Assembly: GCA_963573315.1 (NCBI GenBank)
Contig: OY752141.1
Location: forward strand, 434,001 to 498,000
Source of the DNA: Entomortierella parvispora
Taxonomy: Eukaryota; Mortierellomycota; Mortierellomycetes; Mortierellales; Mortierellaceae
Length of the DNA: 64,000 nucleotides
Direction of reading: 5' to 3'
This document shows, one piece after another, positions 43,619-54,723 of the stretch (positions are counted from its first letter, which is position 1; each line of letters starts with the position of its first letter). The position numbers and the translations under genes are program-made. The notes under the pieces are model-generated. The model worked only from the letters and a program-made list of their open reading frames with translations, ran no database searches and had not been told where the DNA came from.

Positions 43619-45611
43619 ATGGCAGAAAACGACCTTCCAAAGATCATCACGACGGACGCCACCCCTACCGCCACCCCTGCCGCAACGGCAGATACCCCTG
43701 GCACCGTCTTTTTCCATTCTCGGCCACAGGATTCAACTGAGACCACCACCACCACCCAATCCGAGGACGAGAAGTCTTCTGATCCATACTATACCCAGCA
43801 CAAGAACAATTCATCACGGAGCTCTTTGGACTCTTTGGATGGTGAAGACCGAGAGTGTCTTCAGCCCCACCAACGCCGTGCCGTTGATTCCCAGGATGTG
43901 AGCCATCAACAGGACGATCTGACCGCGTCCAGTCTTCGCTTGGCCTTCTCGGACCCCATGTTGGCCATCACCCAGCTGCCCAACGCAGACAGGAGATCGT
44001 CAATTGCCTCGTCCATTCATTCCAACATGACCTCGAATAGCTCGGCCATGAGGCGACATCTCGCCCTGCGCAGCTATGAGAGGGAGAAGGAAAAGGCCGA
44101 GGCGGACTCGATGCAGGGTGGAGCAAACAACAATCACAGCGACAACAACAGCAACAGCAACGATGGTGCAACGATGGTCGGTTCCGCCGTGGTGGAGGAT
44201 CCCTCAAACCTCGAATCGGCTATACCTCCATTCTCAATGCCAGATGACATGACCAACAACGACTCTGCAGAGGACCCCAATACCCCACCCATGGACACGT
44301 CCTGGTACGGATACGTGATCGTGGCTTGCTCCTTCTTGATCTACGCCATCGTCTTTGGCACAGAACATACTTTTGGAGTCTACCAGGAATACTACTCTTC
44401 CCCTTCGGCCGAAACCTGGCTCTTGAACTCCTCTCCTCAAGGAATCGCCATGATTGGTACTTTGGCCACGACTTTTACCTACCTCTTGGGCGTGTTCTCG
44501 GGTCGATTTGCCGATATTGCTGGATATAGAGCTTCCACCATGCTGGGAGCCGTGTTCATGGGCACAGGATTGATCGGCGCCAGTTTCGCAAAGTCGTTGT
44601 CCGTCCTGTATGTTTGCCAGGGTGTCCTGTTGGGAATTGGATCCAGTTTGGTGTACTTGCCTGCGATTTCTTGCCCGGCCCATTGGTTTGAGAGGTACCG
44701 TTCGATTGTGATTGGTATCGTGGTCTGTGGTTCGGGCTTGGGAGGTCTGATCCTGGGACCTGTCACAGAGACCTTGATCACCAAGGTGGGTATCCACTGG
44801 ACGTTGAGGATCCAGGGTATCTTGTGCTTGGTCGGCATCGGTGGATCGGGCATGATGCTCAAGACTAGGGTCAAGAGGGTCAAGGGTCAAAAGAAGAAGA
44901 TTCCTTTGGATTTGACCATTTGCAAAGAGACCCCCTTTGTGTCCCTGGCCATTGCTAACTTTTTGACATCGCTGGGATACATGATTCCATTCTTCTTCTT
45001 GTCCAGTAAGTGTGCTTCTCTGATTCTGTGAAAATCCTCCTGCTTTTTGGATGAGTCTGCTGTTGCACTTTCTAATGTCTTTTTCTTCTTCGTGTCTTCT
45101 TTTAGCCTTTGCTGTATTCCACCACCAGACGGCCTCCACCGGTGCCATCATGATTGGAATCTTGAACGGCGCCTCTTTAGTCGGACGTCTTTCTCTTGGC
45201 TTCATTACTGACAGAGTTGGACGGATCAACATGCTGTTCTTTTGCGCTCTCGTCAGTGGTCTCTCGATCCTCTGCGTGTGGTCCGTAGCTTCTTCGGTCC
45301 AGGTCATGACGGTCTTTGCGATCATTTACGGTTTTACCTGCGGTGGTTATTATTCCGTTATCCCCTCTGTCATTGCCGACATTTACGGTCTGGATCGATT
45401 GACGACCGTAACAGGATTGTTGTATGGTAGTATCGGTCTCGGTTACTTGATCGGTTCCCCAGTTTCGGGTGTGCTGTTGGATATCACAGAGCCCAATACC
45501 AACTACCTGTATGTAGTCATCTTTTCTGGTTCCAGTATGACCCTCTCAAGTTTTGCAGTCTTTTACTTGAAGTACTGGAAGTCCAAGGGTCGCTGGTGGA
45601 CGCATGGATAA
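43619..45611 (+). CDS. MFS transporter, monocarboxylate-porter (MCT) family
   Basis: Exons 43619-45005 and 45106-45611 join in phase to 630 residues. About 220 disordered, Ser/Asn/Asp-rich cytoplasmic residues precede the membrane part. The first helix has the MCT-type signature DTSWYGYVIVACSFLIYAIVFG followed by TEHTFGVYQEYY. Further helices are visible, including IAMIGTLATTFTYLLGVFSG, the loop GRFADIAGYR, a long central loop with the basic KTRVKRVKGQKKK, and the second-half GASLVGRLSLGFITDRVGR loop. Twelve helices can be counted roughly. The family exports or imports monocarboxylates, and in fungi some members carry other small molecules such as riboflavin; the substrate here is not evident. 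The intron falls between helices 6 and 7. Confidence 0.85.
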
Positions 45612-45773
45612 GAAAGAAGATTGGAACGACCTCTTCCCTCAATATTTTTCTGTCGTTATTTTTTACCCTCATTTTGCATATAAACAAGTCTTTTCACCAA
45701 GCTTCCAAACACAGCATGTCCTCTTTCTTTGCATTCAATTGACTGCTCAACAAAGTCCAAGTTGGAGAAATAA

Positions 45774-45810
45774 GCAATTGGAGGGATAAAACTTTTATCC
45801 CTCCAATTGC
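45774..45810. repeat. Perfect 18-bp inverted repeat with 1-base spacer between convergent 3' ends
   Basis: The left arm 45774-45791 (GCAATTGGAGGGATAAAA) is exactly complementary to the right arm 45793-45810, separated by a single C. It lies 163 bases after the MFS stop and 112 bases before the end of the convergent GPI-protein CDS, so it would form a hairpin in either transcript. I see no flanking target-site duplication. Confidence 0.9.
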
Positions 45811-45921
45811 ATAAAAGCACCAGTGCCAATGTCCTTTTTTCAATTTTTTTTTATCTTCTTCTTCACAGCAGAGTCGAAGGATTAATGGAGGGAAGGGAGG
45901 GGAATAAGTGTAAAATCCATT

Positions 45922-47090
45922 TTAAAGAGCGTAGCTCATGATGGAGAGAATCGAGGCGACGATGGCAGCAGCAACGGCCGAAGTGACAATCTTTGCAGAG
46001 GCACCCGAACACTTTGTGTTGTACAAGGCCAGAAGTTGGGTGGTGATGTCAACGGATCCGACACCGTAAACGGGACCGGTGGGCAGGGGACCAGCAGGGG
46101 TGGTGGAGGTAGCGGAGGCAGAGGGGGCTGCACTGGCAGCACCACTGGTAGAGGCAGCAGCACCAGGTGAGGTGACAGCGGCACTGGGCAGAGCAGCGTT
46201 GATCATGGCGTTGGTGGAGCCTCCTCCGATGGTCATGAAGGTGGCAAGGCAAATAACCTTGTAGTTGCAAAGGTCCTGGGCTAGAAAGATAAGAGAATAG
46301 GAAGGTGAGAATGAAGGGTGAGGGCGAGGGATGCAAAAACGAACGTGCCGTCGTCGAGCTTTCACGAGGGAAATGAAGAGTGTCTGCCCCGCGCACAATG
46401 GAAAAACGGGAAAAAAGAGCGAGGGGAGAGAACCAGGCGGAGTCCAAGCTCCATTTTGCTTCTCCACATTCATCGATGCAAGGGATAGGAGAGGATTGAT
46501 CGTCTCTCTCTCTGTCTCGCTGTTGTTTTTATCATCATTCCTAGACATGTCGTTCCTGAAATCCATCCCATCTCCACACGTCGAGTGAAAGCAGCCAATT
46601 GCAGCGTCGGTTTGTTCCTGCGGAACGAAATATCCGCCACGTCGATTCTCCACATGTCCTTGGCTCGTTTGTCACACCCAAAGACACACAACCGTCAGGT
46701 TCTCAACCTTCCATCGCTTCATTCTTTCTTTCACCACATACCAGCAGTCAAGGTCGTCTGGTTGGCGCAAGTGGCCGAGGTCGAGGTGTAGGAGGAGCTA
46801 AAGACACAAGAAAAAAGAGGAAAGAAACAGTCAGCCATCTTTCGAATCATCTCTCTATGGAATCCCAATCTCTCATCTCCGCATCAGAAATGAGACAATG
46901 TAGACTATGTAAAAAAAAAGAATTACTTGGTTCCGTAGAGAGAATTTCCAAGAGTCATGCAGTTCTGGGTCCAGAGAGTGCAGTTCACGGGGTTTCCGGG
47001 GTTGTACAGCTCTGCGGCCTGGACAGTCGAGGACACGCAAAGGAACAAGGCCAAGAAGGCCATCATCATGGAAGATTTGGTGGAGAACAT
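45922..47090 (-). CDS. Small secreted protein with C-terminal GPI-type signal
   Basis: Exons 47090-46927, 46797-46742 and 46280-45922 join in phase to 192 residues. The N-terminus is a signal peptide (MMMAFLALFLCVSSTVQA) cleaved near AELYNPG. The short ectodomain has six Cys (CTLWTQNC, ATCANQTTL, DLCNYKVIC) and N-glycosylation sites (NCT, NSS, NQT), then a mucin-like Ala/Ser/Thr/Pro region. The C-terminus has a Gly/Ser site followed by a hydrophobic end (VTSAVAAAIVASILSIMSYAL), as in GPI-anchored cell-wall proteins. One intron (46741-46281) is long at ~461 bases. I do not recognise a named family. Likely a cell-surface or wall protein. Confidence 0.75.
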
Positions 47091-48021
47091 TGTGTTTTGA
47101 GAAAGAAGAGGGAGATCGAGAAAGTCAAAGGACAGGGACGGGTGTGCGTGTGTGTGTCTGTGGAGGGGGAGTGTCAACTAGAGAGAAAAGAAAGGGAAAA
47201 AAAGAGAAAAACTCGACGGAAGAGCCGGCGGTTTATTCATTCTCTTGGTACACTTGACAGGGAACCGTGAAAATCGTCTGACCTTCTTGAAGGGCGATTG
47301 ACACGAGAGCGCCAAAGGTGGAGCAAGAGTGGGGGGAGAGTGGAGAGCAGCACAAGTGCAGTGGCAGAGTGCCTTGTCGGTGTTGGTGGTTGTTGAGAGC
47401 ACTTTGTTGCTTCTTCTCCGACGCCGTCAAAGAGTGCGTGCGCTTGTTTTTTTCCTCTTCTCCACGGCCTTTTGCTCCGACTATCGGCCTTTTCTCTCAT
47501 TTTCGCTTGTCATCCTCATCATGCGCAACAGGCGACCATTGAACGGTAATTGACAGCACCTCTGGCCAACAGACGAGCTGGAGCCCTTTCCGTGATGACA
47601 GATGAAGACAATGGCATTGGCAAAGGTCCCTGCCCGTGCTCCCCTCGCCCTCCCTGCTCAGTCAAAGTGTCAGGTACCCTGGAAGTCGCTAGCCCGTGTT
47701 CAACAAAAGATGATGTTTGGACCGTTAGAGCAGGAAAAAAAAAAGAGTTGATTGCATGTGTTCGCTCCAGTAGAAATGGGCCCACCACTGCTTTTCTGTG
47801 CAACCTTCTCCTGTTGTCCTCTATTTTTATATACACCATCTTGACCCCCAAAGGCAACTGCAACTCACGGACACTTGCTGATTTTTATTTTACAATGTTG
47901 TGTTGTGGAGAGGAATATTAGTCGGGCAGAGAGGATTTTAGAGTAGAGAGTGGAAATATACTACAGGCCCATCTTCGGGGCAAAGTGAATAAAGATATTA
48001 TGTGTGTGTGCGTGTGTCTGT

Positions 48022-48093
<72 letters not shown>

Positions 48094-48154
48094 ATGTGTT
48101 CTGTGTGTGTGAAGTAGAAACATGAAAGTATATACATGGCAAGTCAATCAAGAC
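47091..48154. other. Intergenic region with TG microsatellite
   Basis: Upstream of the GPI-type gene and downstream of the pump gene, both minus. Apart from the TG repeat at 48001-48113 there is no recognisable element; scattered ORFs lack domain features or splice support. Confidence 0.4.
48001..48113. repeat. TG/CA dinucleotide microsatellite
   Basis: About 110 bases of TG repeats with a few interruptions (CG, CTG, CATG), starting ~40 bases after the pump stop on its sense strand, where it reads CA. Probably in or near the 3' UTR. Such alternating purine-pyrimidine runs can adopt Z-DNA. Confidence 0.9.
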
Positions 48155-51100
48155 TTAGATGACCCATCCTGTCAGTCGAAGAACAAACTTCTCAAGCTCG
48201 CTGCAGATTACCAGAATGATGGAGCAGACAATGATCTTGGCCCACGAAACACCGCCAATTGTCTGCAGTCCCAGGACATCGTCGTGGAGGCCAGGAAGGT
48301 AGAGGCCCATGATCATGAGTACGAAACTGAGCAGAACGCCAAAGATCATCCAACGGTTTGACGTAAACCTGACTTTAAAGACTGAGGTCCTCATTGTCCT
48401 TGAAAGGAAACCCTGTAATAACTGAAGAGTCGTCAAGACTGCAAACGCCTCGGATTGGGCATAGGCTTCCTTTTCTTCAGACGACCGGTCCCTCATCATA
48501 TATACGCCAAAGGTCATCAATGTCATCACCATTGACTGGAAGATGATTACGAAGAACGATGTCTTTGTCAGGATACCACGCTTGGGCGAGCGAGGATCAC
48601 GGCTCATCAGACCTGGCTCTGCCGGCTCTACGCCCAAGGCCATGGCGGGAGGGACATCAGCGATGATGTTGGCCCAAAGAACCATGATGACAGTAAAGGG
48701 GAGGTCGACGTTGACGATGGCGCACAGTAAGAAGAGGAAAATTTCGGCACAGTTACAGCTCAACAGGTAGACAATAAACTTGAGAATGTTGTCGAACACG
48801 CGACGGCCCTCTTCCACAGCCTCAACGATAGTGTTGAAGTTGTCATCAGCCAGGATAATATCGGCGGCCTGCTTGGTGATTTCTGTTCCTGCAATACCCA
48901 TGGCGACACCAACATTGGCGGCCTTGATAGCGGGAGCATCTATAGGCATTCAAATTGAGACGAGAGATTAGTAACTCTGTAAACCTATCTCATCTAATCA
49001 AAGACAGAATATCCATTTGGTTCTTACCATTGACACCATCTCCAGTCATGGCCACAGACTCGCCTCGGCTCTGCAACGCAGTCACCAGCTTGAGCTTGTT
49101 ATCGGGGGAGACACGGGCAAAGACGTTTGGGAACGGCTTCAGTTCAGCAATGGCTTGCTCAGACAACAGATCCAGCTCCTCGCCCTTAATAGCGCGGCCA
49201 CCTTCCTCAAGAATTCCGAGTTCCCTAGCAATGGCACTAGCAGTCTTGATGTGATCACCAGTAATCATCACAACAGTGATACCGGCCTCCTTGCAGACTC
49301 GGACACTCTCTTGGACACCGCTGCGGGCTGGGTCAATCAAACCAATCAGACCAAGGAAAACAAGATCGCTTTCTCTGTATCCTGCGGGAATCTCCTCGTC
49401 TTCGTCATCATCATCCAGCTGTTGAACGTTTGCGGCTGTCATGAGGTCTAGTTTAGTAGGCTTTAAGGTTGAAGCTGGAGCCTCCTTCTCGTCCTTGGTT
49501 TTGTTGATATGATTGAGGCCGTCGTCCAGGTCAGATGGATCCTCGCCACCGCCGTTGACCTTGACCTTCTTGTAGGCCAGACCCAAGACACGAAGACCAT
49601 TGTCGGCCATGCGACCGGAGGCTTCCGAAACGGTATCATAAAACTCTTCCGTGATCGACTTGGAAATTTCGCGTTCACTGGGTTTGAGGACATCCAGAGG
49701 CGAAGAAAGTTCTCCTGAGGGAAGGTGAGGCAAGTATCCAATGCAGCGGTTAAGAATCTCTTCGGGCGCTCCCTTGGCTAGGACAAACTCAAAGTGCTCG
49801 TCAGGTTGCTCCTGAATTGGCGCCTTGTAGACAACACTCATAACTTTGCGCTCACTGTCAAAAGCCTGCTCATAAATACGCTGATATCCAAGTTCGTGGA
49901 AGAACGATTTGGGGAAGCCGGCCTTTTGGGCAGCAACCACCAAAGCAACTTCGGTAGGGTCACCAACTCCTTTCCACTCGGCAGTCGCAGGGACGTTATT
50001 GGCAGAATTTTCATTTTCGGTAGCTTCGACGGCCACCTGGGAAGCAGGGACTTTGGTGTCCTCATCGCTTTCTTTCAGCACCACAGACGAGTTGTTGCAG
50101 AGAGACGACACCATCAATGAGATCAACATCTGGACCGGGACCTTTTCAAGAGACTTTTCCAAGACCTGAGGCACTTCCGAGTCACTGGTCTTGAGGGTCA
50201 CATCGCCCTTGTTGGGGTCAAGACTGGTGCTCTCAGTAAAACCATACGCAGCGCCATCGCTTGTCCAGAGCTCGGCAGCACCCATCTTTCCTTCAGTCAA
50301 GGTGCCTGTCTTGTCGGAACAAATAAATGTGACACTTCCAAGAGTTTCCACCGCAGGCAGTGTTCGAACAATGGCCTTGCGAGCGGCCATACGACGCACA
50401 CCCAGAGCCATGGTGACAGTGGTGACAGCCACCAAACCCTCAGGGATAACAGAAACGGCCAAACTATCAAAGTATACAAGAATAAAGTCAACGTTAGCTT
50501 ACGGTCCCTTTTCCATTTTCTCATCGCAAGCAAGCAAGCCGCAGTGCAAGCCTACCTCAATGCGAGCTTGAGCTTCTCTGGGATATCCTCGCGACTCCAA
50601 GCGATTGTAATACCAGCCATGACAGCACAAAGAACAATTGCGAAAACCACGAGTAGTTTTCCGAGCATAGCCAGTTTACGCTGGACGGGAGTCAAGATCT
50701 TGGGGGCTCCAGTAATAGCAGCACTGATTTTTCCCATCTCTGTCAAACGGCCAGTACGGACAACGATGCCCTTGCCGCGGCCTTTGGCGACAACAGTGGC
50801 CATGAATGCGTTACCCTTGCAATCGCCAAGAGGGAGTTTGCGAGTCAAGGTCTTGATCTCCTTGGGGTCCTTGTTCACGGCAACAGATTCTCCGGTCAAG
50901 ATTGACTCGATAATCTCCAGTTGGGAAACCTCGGCCAATCGCAAATCTGCAGGAACAGATTCACCCTCTTCCAAGATGACAATATCACCAGGAACCAACT
51001 CTTCCGAGTTGATCATGGACGTTTTTCCATCACGGAGGACTTGGGCGACAGGAACCGAGAGCTTTGAGAGGGCATCGAGTGCTCTGCCTGCTTTGTACTC

Positions 51101-53184
51101 TTGAGTGAATCCAATGATGGCGTTGAGCACGACTACGACGAGCAGGACCGCCATCGAGATGAGTTCATTTGTGGCTGCCATCAAGATGGCCACCGCCAGC
51201 AGCAGTAAAATCATAAAGTCGGTGAACTGAGTCCAAATCATTTTGAAGATTGAGGTCTGGGGAGCCTGGGGAAGAATGTTGCGTCCGTAGTGCTCCTGGA
51301 GCGCAGGGATGGCCTCGGATGGGAGTCCGGTCTCTAGGGAAGTCCTGTACATCTTTAAACATCTCTTGATTCGTCGATCAAAGCATAGGGCTAATAAAAT
51401 GTAGTCAAATATGTTAGATCAAGGCGACCAAATAGGAGGAGAGCACCATCTGTTGGTAGAGCAAACTTTGGTCAACATACCTTGAGGAGCAAGAATGACA
51501 CCACCCATCTCTGGCATTTTCTCCGCCTTGACAAAGTCGGCATGTTCTTTCATGCACTTTTGGACGACAGCTTGGCTGTCGCTCTTGACCAACTCGCGCC
51601 AGTCCGAGAACTGTGGGTAGATGGTGGTCAGGAGGGCAATCAAGGCAACGGCAGACTGCTGCTCTTGCTCAGTAGAGCCAGCACCGCAGCGGACGTCTAG
51701 CTTGAGTGCATGACGAAGATCCGAAACGGGCTTTTCACCAACCGCTTGACGAAACTCTTGGACTAGATTAAATATAAAGGGAGGAAATTCACGTTTTAGC
51801 ATGATTGGGTGACATGGATGATGGTTGGCGGCAAATTTCGGGTCAACCCAAGGTACCTTCAAGGAGAAACTCTCCAAAGAGTTGGAAGGCAACATCGGCC
51901 TCCTCGGTCAGTTTTTGACGAAGCTTGCGCTTCTTTTCAGAGTCACCCATGTTGAGGAGGAGACCGTCGGCTAAACGCTTCATGACGTCGTAATCAAGGC
52001 TGGGATAACGACCACCCTTGATGCGGTATTCCATCACATAGCGAAGGCCATCCATGACCTCCTCGAGGGAAATTTCCTTGTTGCTTTGGACATCAAACAG
52101 GTCGACGACTAGAAATTGGCAATATATGATGAAGGGTTGATGGGTTAGATCATTGCAATCGACAAAGGAGAGGCTTTGTTTCAACACGGGTTGCAGTAGC
52201 GTTGAAACCGCTGTTGCGCGAATTTCGAGGTTGCCAGAAGACATGCCACATGTCCCATGAACGAGTGAAGGGCCCTCCGGTCCCCCATTCCCGACTTGTT
52301 TGATCCTGGTCTAACCGCACAAGGACAGTTACCAGGAAAAAAGAAAGGATGACCGCTTCCATTTGCGGAAAAAAAAGGCAGTTTTTATGCTTACCGTTGA
52401 TCTCGATCTGGTGCTCGATACTGGCCTGTTGTGGCAGCAAGCAGCAACAGCAACAGCAACAGCAACACGCGACCACGGCCAAATAGAGATGATAAAAAAA
52501 GATGAATGCGCGGATCGGCCAGCAACCCACCAGCGGGATGGAGTAGAGGATCAAGCGACGAGTCGCAGAGAGTCGAGACACGATATGTTGCAATGTGGAC
52601 AATGCGGACAATGCGGACAATCGATAGGGAGATCAGGCCAGGGATATTATTTTAAACAAAAGTAAGCTCGTTAGTGGCGGAGACGCAGGAGAGACCTTCC
52701 ATTCATTCAATGACCGAATGCAGCAGGTGCTTGCTGGTCAAATGTGCATTCCATTCATTACCTTGCCGTCCTTGATGTTGGAGTAAATCGAGTAGCCCTC
52801 TGCGACCGAGGGGGCGGCGCCATTCAGGACTATGGGGATGTTGACATTGGCTTCCTCATAGGTCTCCTGATGGACAGGAGCCTGCTCCGTGTGGGTCTCT
52901 GTTGCGAACGAGAGGCCAGGCTTGGTGGAGGGGGAAAACATGGCCTTGGGAGTGGCTACAGCAAAGGCACTGGTATCGATGTCAGTGGGGGCGGTAGTGG
53001 CGGCAGCTGCACCAGGGTCGGCAATTGCAGTCGCAGAGGTGCTGCTGCTGGGGGTGGGTCGCGGCAGGTCGTGGTGGTCCTGGGGGTGGCCGGCGGTGGC
53101 GGTAGAGGAGGAGGAGTCGTTGGGGAGTTGGTTCCCTAAAGACGCGGGTTCGGGCTGGGCAATCGGGGGGTTATCGTCGGCCAT
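48155..53184 (-). CDS. P2-type cation ATPase (probably Ca2+) with an unusual N-terminal extension
   Basis: Exons 53184-52762, 52425-52395, 52108-51857, 51762-51481, 51390-50556, 50463-49028 and 48939-48155 join in phase to 1347 residues. The pump part starts at about residue 350: TGLPSEAIPALQEHYG, the actuator motif LTGES, membrane PEGL (about E616), the phosphorylation site CSDKTGTLT (about D658), KGAPEE in the ATP pocket, and TGDGVNDAPA (completed across the last splice). SERCA-like cation residues are visible in SCNCAE (M5) and LWANIIADVPPA (M6), with Ala where SERCA has Thr. The first ~140 residues are disordered; residues ~141-330 form a mostly helical segment (EISLEEVMDGLRYVMEYRIK, LRHALKLDVRCGAG, MGGVILAPQ) I cannot assign. 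It should move cations out of the cytosol; the exact ion is uncertain. Confidence 0.85.
52597..52621. repeat. GGACAATGC short tandem repeat in pump intron 1
   Basis: Two full copies and one partial copy of a 9-base unit within the first intron, downstream of a CAA/CAG-type repeat at about 52435-52470. Confidence 0.8.
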
Positions 53185-54723
53185 AAGATGGTGAAGAGAG
53201 TGCAGATCTTTTACGGTTGAAAGAAACGAGAGAGAAGAGAGAAGAGAGAAGAGAGCAAAGGTGCTGTTTTTGTTGAATGTGGGAAGGAAGAGGAGAAAAG
53301 AGAAGAGAAATGAAGGAAGCGCTCCTTTTGTACTTTTTTGTACTTTTTGTACTCTTCTTTTCCTTCTTTTTTTCTTGTATCTTTTTTTCTTTCGCCTTCC
53401 TTTGCCCCTGGGCATCCCTCTCTCTCTCGTTCTCTTGTGCAAAAGTGAGCCTGGTTCCTCCCATCCTCCTCCCTTCTCCGCCCGTTTCTCCTCTTCAGCT
53501 ACCGAGGCCAAGGGACGAAGGGGACAAGGGATGAACAAACGTCGCATCGAGGGGGCCCTTGCACCCATCGCCTGCACGGTGTCCCCCGACCGACCGTCCT
53601 CTTGGTAGATACGATACCACAGTGCTATGTAGTCCATGTTGCACTGCTGTCTTGTCTGTTAGTCTTTCTACTAAACAAATGCCAGCAAGAGCATCATCAC
53701 ATCATCTTCCCGCCTCTTCTCTCTCTCTCGCTCTCCGCCCCAGGCTCACATCGACCATCAAGCCTCTTCCTTTTTATCTTTCTTTGTGCAAGAGCAATCC
53801 TCTTTTTTGTTGTGTCCCACAACGGTTGCATGTACTGTCACTGTACTTTATGTGCAAGCATTAAATGTGGTCTGCTGAACTGTACCGAGGATAGGCCCCC
53901 TGATCGCACTACTATATCTCAACATGTACCTTCGTTACTTCTTTCTTGGTCAGAGATCCACTCCGTCATACCGTCACTGAGAATAGATGACAATGCCTCT
54001 CTCGCTCTTTTCCTTCCACACTCCGCATGAACCACCTCTGTCTGCTTTTACCTCTCCGTCCCGCGATGTTATTTGTTTGAAACAGACCCTCCTTTTTAGC
54101 GCTCCTGGTGCAGAAAGGGTCCTGGAGACCACCATTGATAACTGATACTGAAAAAGGTTGTCACACGACCTCACTTAGCCATGCAGGTCCCTCAAGGGGA
54201 GGGGCCGTATCCGATCCCCACCCGTCCATCTCAGGGAAAAGAGGAACGTCAGGAGAAGGAGGTAAAGCCAGTCCGAACTCCTTAGGAAAAGAAAAACCAA
54301 TAAAACAAGCAAACAATGGAGAGGACTACCCTTCCTTCTCCATGGGAACAAAAACAAAACTGGAGGAAGGTTGATCCCTCGGAAAGGAAGAATGAGCTGT
54401 TTGTGTCTACTTTGAGCTCTTGGGTGTGTCCCCTCTTCTCTTTTCTGTGCACCCTTCTCTCCCTTCCATGACGACAATGACAGAATGGGGACCCGACAAC
54501 TTTATTTTTGGGCTTTCGCCCATTCAAAAATTTAAAACAGGTTGGCCGCAGTAACCGTTGTTTTGGCCCCACAGCCACGATCTGGCAAGTTCCATCGGGT
54601 TGGAGAGGATGACTGGATTGACTGGCTGGCTAACATGGCTGTCTGGTTGTCTGTGGGCAGGCTTTTCTTCCCCCCCCCCCCCCACTTCTTTTGATGTCTT
54701 GTTATACGCTTGATTGCTTGCTA
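53185..54723. other. Intergenic region between pump and TFIIIC genes
   Basis: About 1.54 kb upstream of the pump and downstream of the TFC4-like gene (both minus). The part next to the pump start is a CT-rich leader on the sense strand. It ends with a C14 run at 54670-54683. No gene or RNA is recognised. Confidence 0.4.
54670..54683. repeat. C14 homopolymer near the TFIIIC gene 3' end
   Basis: About 14 C on the plus strand (G on the sense strand), ~40 bases past the stop of the TFC4-like gene. Confidence 0.8.

Noticed and set aside
44234-45325. 363-residue antisense ORF opposite the MFS gene
   Set aside because: It mirrors the transporter codons, has no domain features, and reads through the MFS intron.
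45774-45810. Inverted repeat as a MITE
   Set aside because: Only 37 bases long, no internal sequence and no visible target-site duplication.
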